This document shows, piece after piece, positions 11,301-19,499 of a DNA stretch of 64,000 nt. Position 1 is the first letter of the stretch. Each line of letters begins with the position of its first letter. The stretch comes from Flectonema sp. DT1601 (Eukaryota > Euglenozoa > Diplonemea > Diplonemida > Diplonemidae): assembly GCA_964019425.1 (NCBI GenBank), contig OZ025780.1, forward strand, positions 1,382,001-1,446,000. Reading direction: 5' to 3'. The notes beneath the pieces are model-generated. The model ran no database searches and had not been told where the DNA came from. It saw only the letters and a list, made by a program, of their open reading frames with translations. A program made the position numbers and the translations under genes.

Positions 11301-11644
11301 CAGATGTGAGTAACTGGGTGAGCGTGATTGTGCATTGATCCAGCTCTGTTATCTAATGACATGACTCCAATTAAACAACCAGCAACATAAGCGAGATAGT
11401 GTTCGTCTGGTGATAAAGCTACTTCTGTAGCACCTCCATCAACGGGAATTGGATACGTTGTAGTTCCATTACCTCCTCTGCTAGTCATCACATGAATTTC
11501 TCCTCCTTGAGCAAATGCTACAACAGTTTCTCCTCCGTCAATGGCGGTGATGCATCCTTCGCCTTTATGCCGTAGCTCCCAATTGAAGAGGGAGCCACCT
11601 CTGTGCATTTTTTTGAGATTATCGTTGTGATAGACTGTTAACAT
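8318..11644 (-). CDS. Beta-propeller / alpha-solenoid / RING-H2 protein, endolysosomal tether-like
   Basis: Single exon, up to 1108 residues. Residues 1 to about 350 look like WD40-type propeller blades (for example EVALSPDEHYLAYVAG). The middle is helical and solenoid-like. The C-terminus has a RING-H2 signature starting at Cys1038: C-x2-C-x13-C-x-H-x2-H-x2-C-x5-C-x2-C. This order is typical of HOPS/CORVET subunits (Vps8, Vps41, Vps11, Vps18), which tether endosomes and lysosomes. Which subunit it is, or whether it is a lineage-specific relative, cannot be settled by eye. An acceptor-like TTAACAG inside the first codons (AG at 11635-11636) suggests the true start may be the Met at 11608, giving 1096 residues. 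Confidence 0.7.
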   Translation of the reverse strand: MLTVYHNDNLKKMHRGGSLFNWELRHKGEGCITAIDGGETVVAFAQGGEIHVMTSRGGNGTTTYPIPVDGGATEVALSPDEHYLAYVAGCLIGVMSLDNRAGSMHNHAHPVTHICWSQTRNPNNSDEDDLPGVLFFADSTCRLYRYAVKIDVPQVISLEEQSITSLQCYGSSLVYSSTDHIKVYNMEKETSKSRTVGRNRRGGVSLGVTCLPSLVLPNDTQHSEETIPAPGMGIYVTRQSGRLWISDSSGIVLRTSPLSRTEVINVFPTSEHINRGDSRTDVQLGKLVQCNYQSLIMSFTARDIAVIDVSIACITAHSTSPDCEPDQCNEEQPTACNDITSATVAAETIFVVTGGRIWCSALPCSRGSRMDYISQHNSLANTMQGNDTRSVASMSSSGGWEWFKHRVLKSKPSSTMGSTHHSITSPLKSPSRTVPTIDVQTTPTKIKKEAVTPSSSQSSSPNLDIYPPSWETNKDGSGNNFTVQILDDGISTYHQREIKVQTATGSFMILQPIPSHGVVSDVVDQRDLFHSFKNDCSILLEREFITSNSEISQKLIEAWLESALQLDSDTLDALLSQFSHKDKTATAILSIMKETFATITSQLASTTESCYRSCVEAAKAVCGRYPLLFSPGPLIQKFTTVELSEIIRLLQSGSDGEDPRSPLQFIATFPRLLGEDCDVRAPQILHAFITSCGAYDVPWHFIQQICLSIVHVQPLLMNDLLANIPLAPSSAVVSVRQSGYSLPELHFKKRICPVLNQTLTGCLYDDMLYLYLSVNKKARSDSKVVMHLLERLCTHKLDESLDIISMISREPYEWKYSSKELYSLMRNNDLINQQIAFLEVRSAADPNRYLRTLLHALVRKGDPSTIQKVVSQLFSGQKSIQQLVGWELLLQVTLQLTLTGVNKLTPGEIITIIAKHVGPHEAFSLMKKWSDHEGWSGTSANRSAGDALSALYSSAKSTESRQLAAAQAAVKVNELIERPDVLPAVVRVLANEERATSSVRRKRIIRDGQCMVKMLDTTAISSYYPTHWLSVVTPNSVCHICSLSLALFPAMVKLCGHSFHQKCLFSASCPVCTSVRLESLCNSGMVKPLTAVCVVTENVSQTTSISLV

Positions 11645-12767
11645 TATGATAAATATTTTTATGGATAAGAAAAAATTTTCATGGGAAACTCACTCACATT
11701 GTGTGCTGAGGTTCAAATATTTTTGTTACTACAACTGAGATTGATTCTTGTTCTTGCGTTCGTATCGGTTTCTTTTTCTTTTTTTTTTTTTTTGTTCGCA
11801 CTAAGTCGGAGTTTTTTTTTTTTTTTAATTTTTAGTGCTGTGCTATTTATTTCTCTTATACGTTTCTGTGCTTTCTTTTTTTTTTTTTTTTCTGTTTTTT
11901 TTTCATTCTTTTATTACAATAATAAGTTATTATTTTTTCCAGAAAGAAACCCTAAGAGCAGGCAAAACTGTTTTTTGCTGCTTTGAGTTTTTTGTAGTGA
12001 CTTTTGTAAGCAAAAGTTTTTTTTTTTTTTTTTTGTCAGATGCCGAAGCACTGCTTAGACTACACAAAACGCGTTGCTAAATTTAATTCAGAAAATAAAT
12101 ATGTTAGAATCACAATCATAAAATTTAAAAAAAAGGCAACAAAAACAAACGAGTAACAAAACACAACACGAACGATATACAACAAGCACTAAGATTCCGT
12201 GGGACGGTGTGAATTGAGAAGCAAATATTTCCACACTGAAGCTAATTAAAAGCTCGGTTGAATGCGACGATCAGCGCTGGAGTTGACATGAGGGAATTGG
12301 CCGTAACAAAAAAAAAAAAGAAAAAAAAAAGGGGGATAGGAGGGGGCAGAAGAAACCTTAGTTCCACTAATTGCTAACCACCTGAGAAGTCGAAGGACAA
12401 CCAAGAATTAAAGACAACAAATCTACTCTCAAGGCTTTAGTTCTTACAAATGACTAATCAACTACTGGAAGTGATCCAGAAAGCAGGAGGATAAACATTT
12501 TTTTAGAAAACTGTTTTTTTCTTGAGATAGTTTTCACCACCACACAGCTTTCTGTCATCGATATGTTCACAAACTATTAGGGAACTTAAATGAGGAAAAA
12601 GGCTTTTGCAAAATAAAAAAATCCAGAAAATATCAACAAAACTTAACAATAAAAGAGAAGTAAACCGAACTCAAAACTTAAATGGAGTCTCACAACTCTA
12701 GTAGCTGAGAGAGATGTAAAAATACATATTTTTTTTTTGTGAAAGCGAATCGCAGAAGTAGTGTCAA
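11645..12767. other. Intergenic spacer with T runs
   Basis: About 1.1 kb between two minus-strand genes. The part near 11765-12035 is mostly T runs. The rest is AT-rich with no recognisable gene, and a few A runs sit at about 12308-12330. It likely includes 3' UTR of the DENN gene. Confidence 0.6.
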
Positions 12768-15700
12768 CTAGCAAAGAGGTGGTGGAGGAGGTGGTACTTT
12801 AGGAGATCGAGTGACAAGCTGCTTGAAAGACCCAACGAGTGTACCCCTCCGTGGTTTTGACGGCTTTTCATTTGGTGTAAAAACAGGTGATCCTTCCGTC
12901 GATTCACTGATTGGCGATGCCGGATCCCAATTGTAGTCTCGTCCAGATGGCGAAGAAAATGACTTCGATAACTCGGTTGAATTCATCATAACCACACCCC
13001 TACTAACTGACATTGGTGCTGGAGAACCTTGACTGTGACCGTGACTTATTAAATCAGTTTTTAAGTCTTTTAAGTCATTTTTAATTTCATTCTTCAAAGC
13101 AACAAATCGATCTCTTCGCCTGGCCTTACCCTCCGGTCGAACGTCGCAACCGTTTGCCTCGGCCATGAGAGCGTCGACTGGAACTTTTTCCGAATCTACT
13201 ATCTTAGTGAAGGCTGAAGCAGGAACGGGACTGTTTGGATGGTAAGGGTTTAATGCTCCACCTTCACTCGTAAAGTCACCGAGTTTGACTCCAGACAACT
13301 CATCGGGAGAAGGTAATACTGCAGTAGGAGCAAAATCACTCGGTGATATAACTGGACTAATAACTGGTCTCGTAATCGGTGCTGCCTGTCTACACCTCGC
13401 ACCAAACGAACCACCAGGAAGTTCATTTGCTGTTTCAGATCTCGGAGATTGCATTGGTGTAACTTCAGGGTCTTCATGAGTATTTGTTTCATTTTTGTTT
13501 TCGTTGGCAGTACTACACGAGACGTCGTCAGCTATCTTTTTCGGTTCGTCCAAAGGCTCATCCGCAGCTATGAATCCGCCTCCCATTGGACCATTGTTGT
13601 TAACCATAATTGGTAATGGTGTTCCGTGTAAATCACGAGAGAGTCTTCTGGTCCGCGTCCATCGACGTCTCCTGCAGACGTCAAATTTACTTCGTAGAGA
13701 TTTCCATTCCTTCGGATGCTTTTTGAAATCAGTACTGAAGTCCCATGTGTCAGGTGTCCAGTCAGAAAGCCAATCCCAACCAGGAGGAAGAGAAACTTCG
13801 TGTTTTCCCGTAAAACGTCTTTCTCGTTTACCAGTTCGATCGCTAAATGAAGGAGGATCATGTGGCATAAGTTTAGCTGACCAACCAGCAACTGGATAGA
13901 ATCGTTGACTCTCCCAGATTTGCTCCGTAACCCTCCTATCATATAAATATAACCCGCAAGGAATAACCAATCGACTGGTTACGTTTAGGGGAGAGCTGTG
14001 TGCTGTTTCCGGTACGGCAATGACCGGATCAAGAGCATTGAGAAGAGCAATTGTTCTCTTTTGTTTTTCAGTAAGTGTTTCCAGTAGAGTAAGCATTCTG
14101 TAGTAATCACCAACAGAAGAAATATGGACTTCCGCATCACGTGAATCGTCCCTCACACAGAGTCTGATACCTTCATTGTGCAGTTCGCTCTTCTCAACAG
14201 ACGTAACTAAATCAAAAGGAACTACTTCCAGTGATGTGTTCTTACCAATTCTTGAAAATAGAGATGCTGTAAAGCAAAGATAATTCTTTGATACCCATAT
14301 CCTTCCACTTGCTTTTTCTTTTCGAACAGTCGCACCTCCATCACTAGAGCTAAACGACTCTACAGTACAATTAGCTGAGTGAAGTAACACTTGACTTGTC
14401 ATGTTATATAATTGGTATTGGTTGGTGTTGAAGGTATCGGTAAAAATTTTGTTTTCCTCACACTGAACAGCAGAGTTGTTTGAGACGTTCAGGTCGTCAA
14501 TAAGTAAATAAATCCTTTCACGTAATTCAGTAAGTAATCTTCTTGTTTTTGATTCTTCATAATACAGTTGAGCTATGGCTGACCTAACGGTTCTAGATCC
14601 ACATCCGGTGGTTGTGATGTCATCAAAGCCTCCCAATTCTTCACAAAGTTGGTAAGCACTAATCTGAGAATACATGTCATGTTGAGGTTTCTCTGATCTC
14701 AGTGCCACTCCTTTCAAGACGTCAGTCATTGCTTGAAACCAATCAGCGTGAATCGCTGTTTTTTGTTTATTAACTTCATGACACTTGGTTATCGTTGCCG
14801 TGATATCTTCTGTTGCAGAAATACATTGAAATAGATCTTCCTGTGATAAGGATGGCGTTTGTTCTGAAGTATTTGTACCAGATTGTAAGTCAGAAAGTAA
14901 ACTTCTTGCTGTATTCCACTCAAAGAAATTTCGTATCCAAGCTTCGGTTCTATTTTCTTTGAGAATGCCTTGTACAACATGACTAACAACACGTGAAGCA
15001 GCTTTTGAAACAGTTAAGGGTTGATTGACGTAAACAGTTTTTGTTTTTAATGAACAAATCAGTGATGCCCATTTATTCCTTCCAGGGTCTTCGTAAAACG
15101 GATTTGTTGCTCCACAAACACAAAACCCTAATTCCTCAATTTTCGAAGCATCAGTAACCGTGAAGTACGGAACCACCTCCGACGCAGTTAACGTTAATGG
15201 TCTTATTAAATGACAAGTTGCTAAGACACACATTCCAACTTCAGCTGCGTTGCCATGATCAACAAAACAGATGGTTCTTCTGTTCAATAAGGCAGTGTAT
15301 ATCTTAGCAGTGTCTGATTTAAAAATTGAAAGCAGAGTACCCAAACAACTGCCGTACGATAAAGCATCAGATAAAGTAGCAAGTTTATCCTCTGCTTTTA
15401 AACACGATTGGGGAATACCATAAACTGGTGCTAGTAATTCAGTTGCTATGGATAATTCTTCCATTTCAAAAGAGTATGGAATGATGACGTTGCGATCACC
15501 ATTGCAGGCTTGTGAAAACCCATGAGTAAGAGAATTATATAGTTTTTCAAGGAATAGAGAATCTTCTGCTTTGGTTGGGTTTCTAGGAAGGCCAGTGAGA
15601 GTTATGTTAGTCGGTGAGTCTGCCATTACTTCAACCCAACTGGCATCCTCTACTAAGGTTCCATCATCGTTGACATTAGGACCACAGCATAACCACCATT

Positions 15701-16034
15701 CTAATAGTTTATGAATGATATCAGTTATTGTTTTGAATAAAGGAATTTTCGATATTACCAAGATCCCTCTCTGTACAGCACCTCTCTGTGCAGTAGCAGT
15801 TTTCAATGCGCGATATCCGCCCACGGCGTATAAATGATCCCCTTGGTTTGTATCTAATATAGCATAAACTGTGTCTTTGTGAGTTTCATGTGCTCCATCA
15901 GGAAAACACATGTCATGCAAGTTACTTTGAACAATCGAACTAAAATCTGGGACAACGGGCCAACTTTGTGATAGAGTATTTCCTACTTGAATGTCAAAAT
16001 CACAAAGAGAAACGCTATGAATAAGATTATCCAT
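12768..16034 (-). CDS. DENN-GRAM-dysferlin (DysF) domain protein
   Basis: Single exon, 1088 residues. Residues about 5-370 resemble a DENN domain (AVL9/Afi1-like GATNPFYE motif); DENN proteins are Rab exchange factors or Arf/Rab partners. Residues about 545-655 look like a GRAM lipid-binding domain (SGRIWVSKNYLCF). Residues about 700-800 carry the paired DysFN/DysFC signature: RFYPVAGWSAKL, then WDWLSDWTPDTWDF and CRRRRWTRTRR. DysF domains occur in dysferlins, yeast peroxins and TECPR1. The tail is disordered with a final proline run. The family parts are firm; the combination is unusual to me. A role at membranes in Rab regulation or membrane repair/autophagy is inference. A polypyrimidine tract plus CAG (AG at 16096-16097) lies 61 nt before the ATG. 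Confidence 0.85.
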   Translation of the reverse strand: MDNLIHSVSLCDFDIQVGNTLSQSWPVVPDFSSIVQSNLHDMCFPDGAHETHKDTVYAILDTNQGDHLYAVGGYRALKTATAQRGAVQRGILVISKIPLFKTITDIIHKLLEWWLCCGPNVNDDGTLVEDASWVEVMADSPTNITLTGLPRNPTKAEDSLFLEKLYNSLTHGFSQACNGDRNVIIPYSFEMEELSIATELLAPVYGIPQSCLKAEDKLATLSDALSYGSCLGTLLSIFKSDTAKIYTALLNRRTICFVDHGNAAEVGMCVLATCHLIRPLTLTASEVVPYFTVTDASKIEELGFCVCGATNPFYEDPGRNKWASLICSLKTKTVYVNQPLTVSKAASRVVSHVVQGILKENRTEAWIRNFFEWNTARSLLSDLQSGTNTSEQTPSLSQEDLFQCISATEDITATITKCHEVNKQKTAIHADWFQAMTDVLKGVALRSEKPQHDMYSQISAYQLCEELGGFDDITTTGCGSRTVRSAIAQLYYEESKTRRLLTELRERIYLLIDDLNVSNNSAVQCEENKIFTDTFNTNQYQLYNMTSQVLLHSANCTVESFSSSDGGATVRKEKASGRIWVSKNYLCFTASLFSRIGKNTSLEVVPFDLVTSVEKSELHNEGIRLCVRDDSRDAEVHISSVGDYYRMLTLLETLTEKQKRTIALLNALDPVIAVPETAHSSPLNVTSRLVIPCGLYLYDRRVTEQIWESQRFYPVAGWSAKLMPHDPPSFSDRTGKRERRFTGKHEVSLPPGWDWLSDWTPDTWDFSTDFKKHPKEWKSLRSKFDVCRRRRWTRTRRLSRDLHGTPLPIMVNNNGPMGGGFIAADEPLDEPKKIADDVSCSTANENKNETNTHEDPEVTPMQSPRSETANELPGGSFGARCRQAAPITRPVISPVISPSDFAPTAVLPSPDELSGVKLGDFTSEGGALNPYHPNSPVPASAFTKIVDSEKVPVDALMAEANGCDVRPEGKARRRDRFVALKNEIKNDLKDLKTDLISHGHSQGSPAPMSVSRGVVMMNSTELSKSFSSPSGRDYNWDPASPISESTEGSPVFTPNEKPSKPRRGTLVGSFKQLVTRSPKVPPPPPPLC

Positions 16035-16472
16035 TATGGGTAAGGGAGGTGTAGGAAGGCTCTACGGACAGCAATTTGTTCTGTCCGCGTGAGGTCTGAA
16101 TGGGGGAAAAAATAGAAGTCAACACAGCAAACCCAACTTCTTATGCTTTTTCATTAATAAATTAATATCTGCGTAGGAAATAATAATATAACACTCATTC
16201 AGGAACAAATTTACTCTTTTTTGTAGGTTTGTTTTTTTTTCCACATCAAAGACGGTCGGTGGTAAGGCTGAAATCCTTTACCAAGTTTCCTCAGCTCTTT
16301 TTTTTTTTTTTGATATGTGGAAGAAACAAAACAATAGTAGTATTGTTGATTAAAACGAAATTCATTAAATTTTATCATTTTTTTAAAATTTCAAAAAAAA
16401 AAAAAAGAACGAAAGAACGAAAGAACGAAAGAACGACAGAAACTACTAATTATAATTAATTAATAAAAAAAA

Positions 16473-16565
16473 CTGAAATTTCAATCATGAAAGTTATCGT
16501 CCCATGCGATAGTAGAATACAATAGATAACCAACTTTCTACATTTTCGCCAATGGGAGAATGCGT
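16473..16565. repeat. 93-bp direct repeat, left copy
   Basis: Matches 17058-17150 over 93 bp with no indels and about five substitutions. It begins CTGAAATTTCAATCATGAA and ends GCCAATGGGAGAATGCGT. The copies start 585 bp apart. Confidence 0.85.
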
Positions 16566-17057
16566 ACTGTCCTTTCGGAGTTTCTCTGAAGTGGCCCAAC
16601 GGAACACTTTTCTAAAGATTTAATCACACTACTCCGGCACTGACTTAAGTTAATTTAATCTGGACCCCCGGATGTGTTTGTTGTAATTACGATACCTGCC
16701 TTACCTTAAATTACTCCTTCCCAACCAAGCTCGGCCATCACGTGTATTTTGGGAGCGAAAAAAAAAAAAAAGAAAATCTTACTGAAACAGCGAAAAATTG
16801 AAATTATTAGAGGGAAAAAAAAAGTGCTGGCACCCAACAGCAAAAAAAAAAAAAAAAACAAAGAGTTGTTCACAACAGCGAAAACTTTTTTTTGGGTGCA
16901 GGCAACGGAGAAAAAAAAAATTAAGGTGACAGGCAACGGAGGAAGTCCCTTATTATTTATAATTCAAAAAAAAAAAAAGAAAAACAGATAGAGGTGAATT
17001 GGAAGAATAGTATAGTGCTGATGGAAAAATTCGAACGTGCAAAACAAAAAAAAAAGA

Positions 17058-17150
17058 CTGAAATTTCAATCATGAACGTTATCGTCCCATGCAATTGTAG
17101 AATAAAATAGATAACAAACTTTCTACATTTTCGCCAATGGGAGAATGCGT
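17058..17150. repeat. 93-bp direct repeat, right copy
   Basis: Second copy of the 16473-16565 sequence, 70 bp from the stop of the DUF4116 gene. It is probably transcribed as part of that gene's 3' UTR or the adjoining spacer. Confidence 0.85.
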
Positions 17151-17219
17151 GACACAATCGTGTGTATTCGAACTAGAAGTGCAAGTAAAAACCGTAAACA
17201 CAATGAAAGCAGTGAAAAG

Positions 17220-18029
17220 TTAATCCAACGTAAAACCCAAAGGGGGAGGAGACACAGGCGGGGTTAAAAACCCAAGGAAATAGTCACGAATCTCATCCGA
17301 GGCGTAGTAGAATGCTTGTTTGTCTATTGAGCATGCGATTCGGACAATTGGAAGAGAATTACGAAGACGGTGACTGGCACAACGTAAACTCCAAGAAAAT
17401 TTAGATACAGATAAACGCACAATTTCTTCATCATCACGGATACGAGGAGACGAACGGTCTAAGGCCATCGAACCATGTTGAACAGCGATTAAGAAAATAT
17501 CCCTATCATCAGACAGAGGGGTTGGAAACATTGAAAAAGCCTTCGCGAAACCTTCAATTTCATTCAGCAGGGACATTACAAAATCTTTATCAGATTTCAG
17601 CCTATCCGATGCAAATCGAAAAGCAGAACCAGTACTCTCAACAGCTCTCCTTACAATAACAGGATCGTCACGTAGGGCCATCGATGCGAACTGAAGATCT
17701 CCTCCCCTACATGAAACAGCTTCTTTTACTATCAGGTAAGAATCAGCCGCCCAACTGGGAAGGTCACTGAGTTTCCTACCTTTCCTCAGTGATAATATCT
17801 CAGGCTTGTAGCTGCGACATATTTCAAAACTCTCTCCGCCCATCACTCCCAGGTCGGTTAGTCTGCATCTCCTTTTTACAATGTTTCCCTGGTATGTTAT
17901 ATTAAATCGTATTTCATCAATACCGATCTCATCAGCTGCCAACCTGATAAGGTCACCTCCGGTCATGTTTGGAGTAATTGTGAGGATGGATTCTCGCCCT
18001 TGGTTAGGATCAGACACGAATACCTCCAT
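17220..18029 (-). CDS. Ubiquitin-like plus DUF4116-repeat protein
   Basis: Single exon, 269 residues. Residues 1 to about 75 fit a ubiquitin-like beta-grasp fold (EVFVSDPNQGRESILTITP, then a GVMGGESFEI end). Residues about 85-250 are DUF4116-type repeats, with recurring LQFAS.ALRDDPVIVR-like units that each start a new helix pair. DUF4116 is common in protists and large DNA viruses and its function is unknown. The stop of the next upstream gene is only 234 nt away. An acceptor (AAACAG, AG at 18043-18044) leaves a 13-nt leader with a two-codon upstream ORF. Confidence 0.8.
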   Translation of the reverse strand: MEVFVSDPNQGRESILTITPNMTGGDLIRLAADEIGIDEIRFNITYQGNIVKRRCRLTDLGVMGGESFEICRSYKPEILSLRKGRKLSDLPSWAADSYLIVKEAVSCRGGDLQFASMALRDDPVIVRRAVESTGSAFRFASDRLKSDKDFVMSLLNEIEGFAKAFSMFPTPLSDDRDIFLIAVQHGSMALDRSSPRIRDDEEIVRLSVSKFSWSLRCASHRLRNSLPIVRIACSIDKQAFYYASDEIRDYFLGFLTPPVSPPPLGFTLD

Positions 18030-18263
18030 CTTTTCATTTAGACTGTTTGTATAGAATTGGTTGTGTTAAAAAGACTTTATTAGATTTGTTGGGTCGCTCT
18101 CAGGTAGGACTCATCAAGTCTGATTAAATAGAATATGGGTAATTACAAAAAAGAGATTTAACTTAAAATCGTAGATCGTTCTTTTCATTCGAAAAAAGAA
18201 GATAAATCTAAGCGTTAGTAATTAAACAAATTATAATACAATAACAGAATCTAGAAGGTACAC

Positions 18264-19325
18264 TTAACTGCAATCTACTTCAGCTCTTTGCCTCTGCATC
18301 TTCGCCCATGGAGTTGGGATAGGACCAACTCTCGATGTTGGTGATCTCGTATACGTGAGGATAGCATCGGGTTGAGGAGTTAGCGCAGAGTTACAGAGTG
18401 TTTCAATAGCAGTTTTTGCTTCTTCGACAGAAGACTCCAATCCTCGAATTGAAATGATATTTGAACACCATCCTTCACCAAGTTCTATGTTTACCGACAC
18501 ATTATGCTGCGTTCGTATTCCTTGTAATCCATAACCTTGAACTGTTACAAGGGGACGTAGGGTTCCAGCAGGAATAGCAAAATACTTCGTAACTTCACAA
18601 TTAGGTTGTTGAGATCGCTTCCCAGTCTCGTGTCGCAGTCTTTCAATTTTTGGAGACGACGGTAAAGTTGCGCCAAAGGATAACAACGTGTCTTGTAATT
18701 CTTGGATTTCAGTTTTTTTTTCTTCAGTTACGAGTTTAAGTTCAGCCCACTCATCTTCATTAGCAAGCCTTTGATGTAGTTCTTGACCTGTCGAGACGCA
18801 ACGTTCTTTCAAAAGAGTTATATAGGCCTCGTCAATTTTAACTTCGCTGTTAATGAGGTTCTCCAATTTTAATGTGAGAACATTTAGTGAAGCAAGTTCT
18901 CTCGGATAGCAGGCATTGCGTTGCTGAAGAGAGATTAATTCCTCTTGAAGCTTGTCTCTAGTCTTTCTTTCATCCAAAGCAGGTACCTGTTCGTGAAGAA
19001 TTCTGTGCCGCTCTTGTTCCAAAGCGTGAACTTCTAAAGTCAAGCATGATAGCTCTGTTTGTGTCATTTTAACCTTGTCTCTATTAACATTCATTTTATT
19101 CTTTTCAAGTCTTATGTCTTCCTTACACGTGAGGATTGCGCCTTCTAAACCGGAAACAGCCCTCCTCCTTCTATCGAACTCTTTGAATACTCCGATTGCT
19201 TGTTCTTTTGCTTCTCCTTCGCATCCCTCAATTTGAAGGATTTTTCGATCAATCGAATCATCGACTTCGTCTAAGAGAGCCTCGAATTCAGCAGCTTCAA
19301 GAAGGATAGTTTCAGGATCTTCCAT
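18264..19325 (-). CDS. Coiled-coil protein with C-terminal KH-type domain
   Basis: Single exon, 353 residues. Residues about 1-220 are charged heptad-rich coiled coil. Residues about 245-325 fit a type I KH RNA-binding domain: a VTVQGYGLQGIRTQHNVSVNI segment in which GLQG occupies the GxxG loop, then a SIRGLESSVEEAKTAIETL strand-helix. A role in RNA binding is inferred from the family. The acceptor is strong (polypyrimidine then GTCACAG, AG at 19353-19354) and gives a 27-nt leader starting TCTAAAT, the same first seven bases as the DUF4116 leader. Confidence 0.75.
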   Translation of the reverse strand: MEDPETILLEAAEFEALLDEVDDSIDRKILQIEGCEGEAKEQAIGVFKEFDRRRRAVSGLEGAILTCKEDIRLEKNKMNVNRDKVKMTQTELSCLTLEVHALEQERHRILHEQVPALDERKTRDKLQEELISLQQRNACYPRELASLNVLTLKLENLINSEVKIDEAYITLLKERCVSTGQELHQRLANEDEWAELKLVTEEKKTEIQELQDTLLSFGATLPSSPKIERLRHETGKRSQQPNCEVTKYFAIPAGTLRPLVTVQGYGLQGIRTQHNVSVNIELGEGWCSNIISIRGLESSVEEAKTAIETLCNSALTPQPDAILTYTRSPTSRVGPIPTPWAKMQRQRAEVDCS

Positions 19326-19499
19326 GGTAATATTTCTATTTGTGTATTTAGACTGTGACAGTAAGAAGAAAAAAAATAGAATTGACGAATATAAGAAACG
19401 ATGAGTGAATTGTACAAAATACCGTTCGTACGAATTAACAAGGAGAGGTCAGAGGGTGTGTAATAATAAGTGACGTGGGTAAATAATCTTTTTTTGGAT

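Larger units (their letters stand above)
16098..17219. other. Intergenic spacer with a 93-bp direct repeat
   Basis: Lies between the DENN start and the DUF4116 stop. It contains (GAAC/GAAA)n near 16407-16436, many A runs, two GGCAACGGAG motifs near 16903 and 16932, and the 93-bp direct repeat listed separately. No gene was recognised. Confidence 0.65.
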
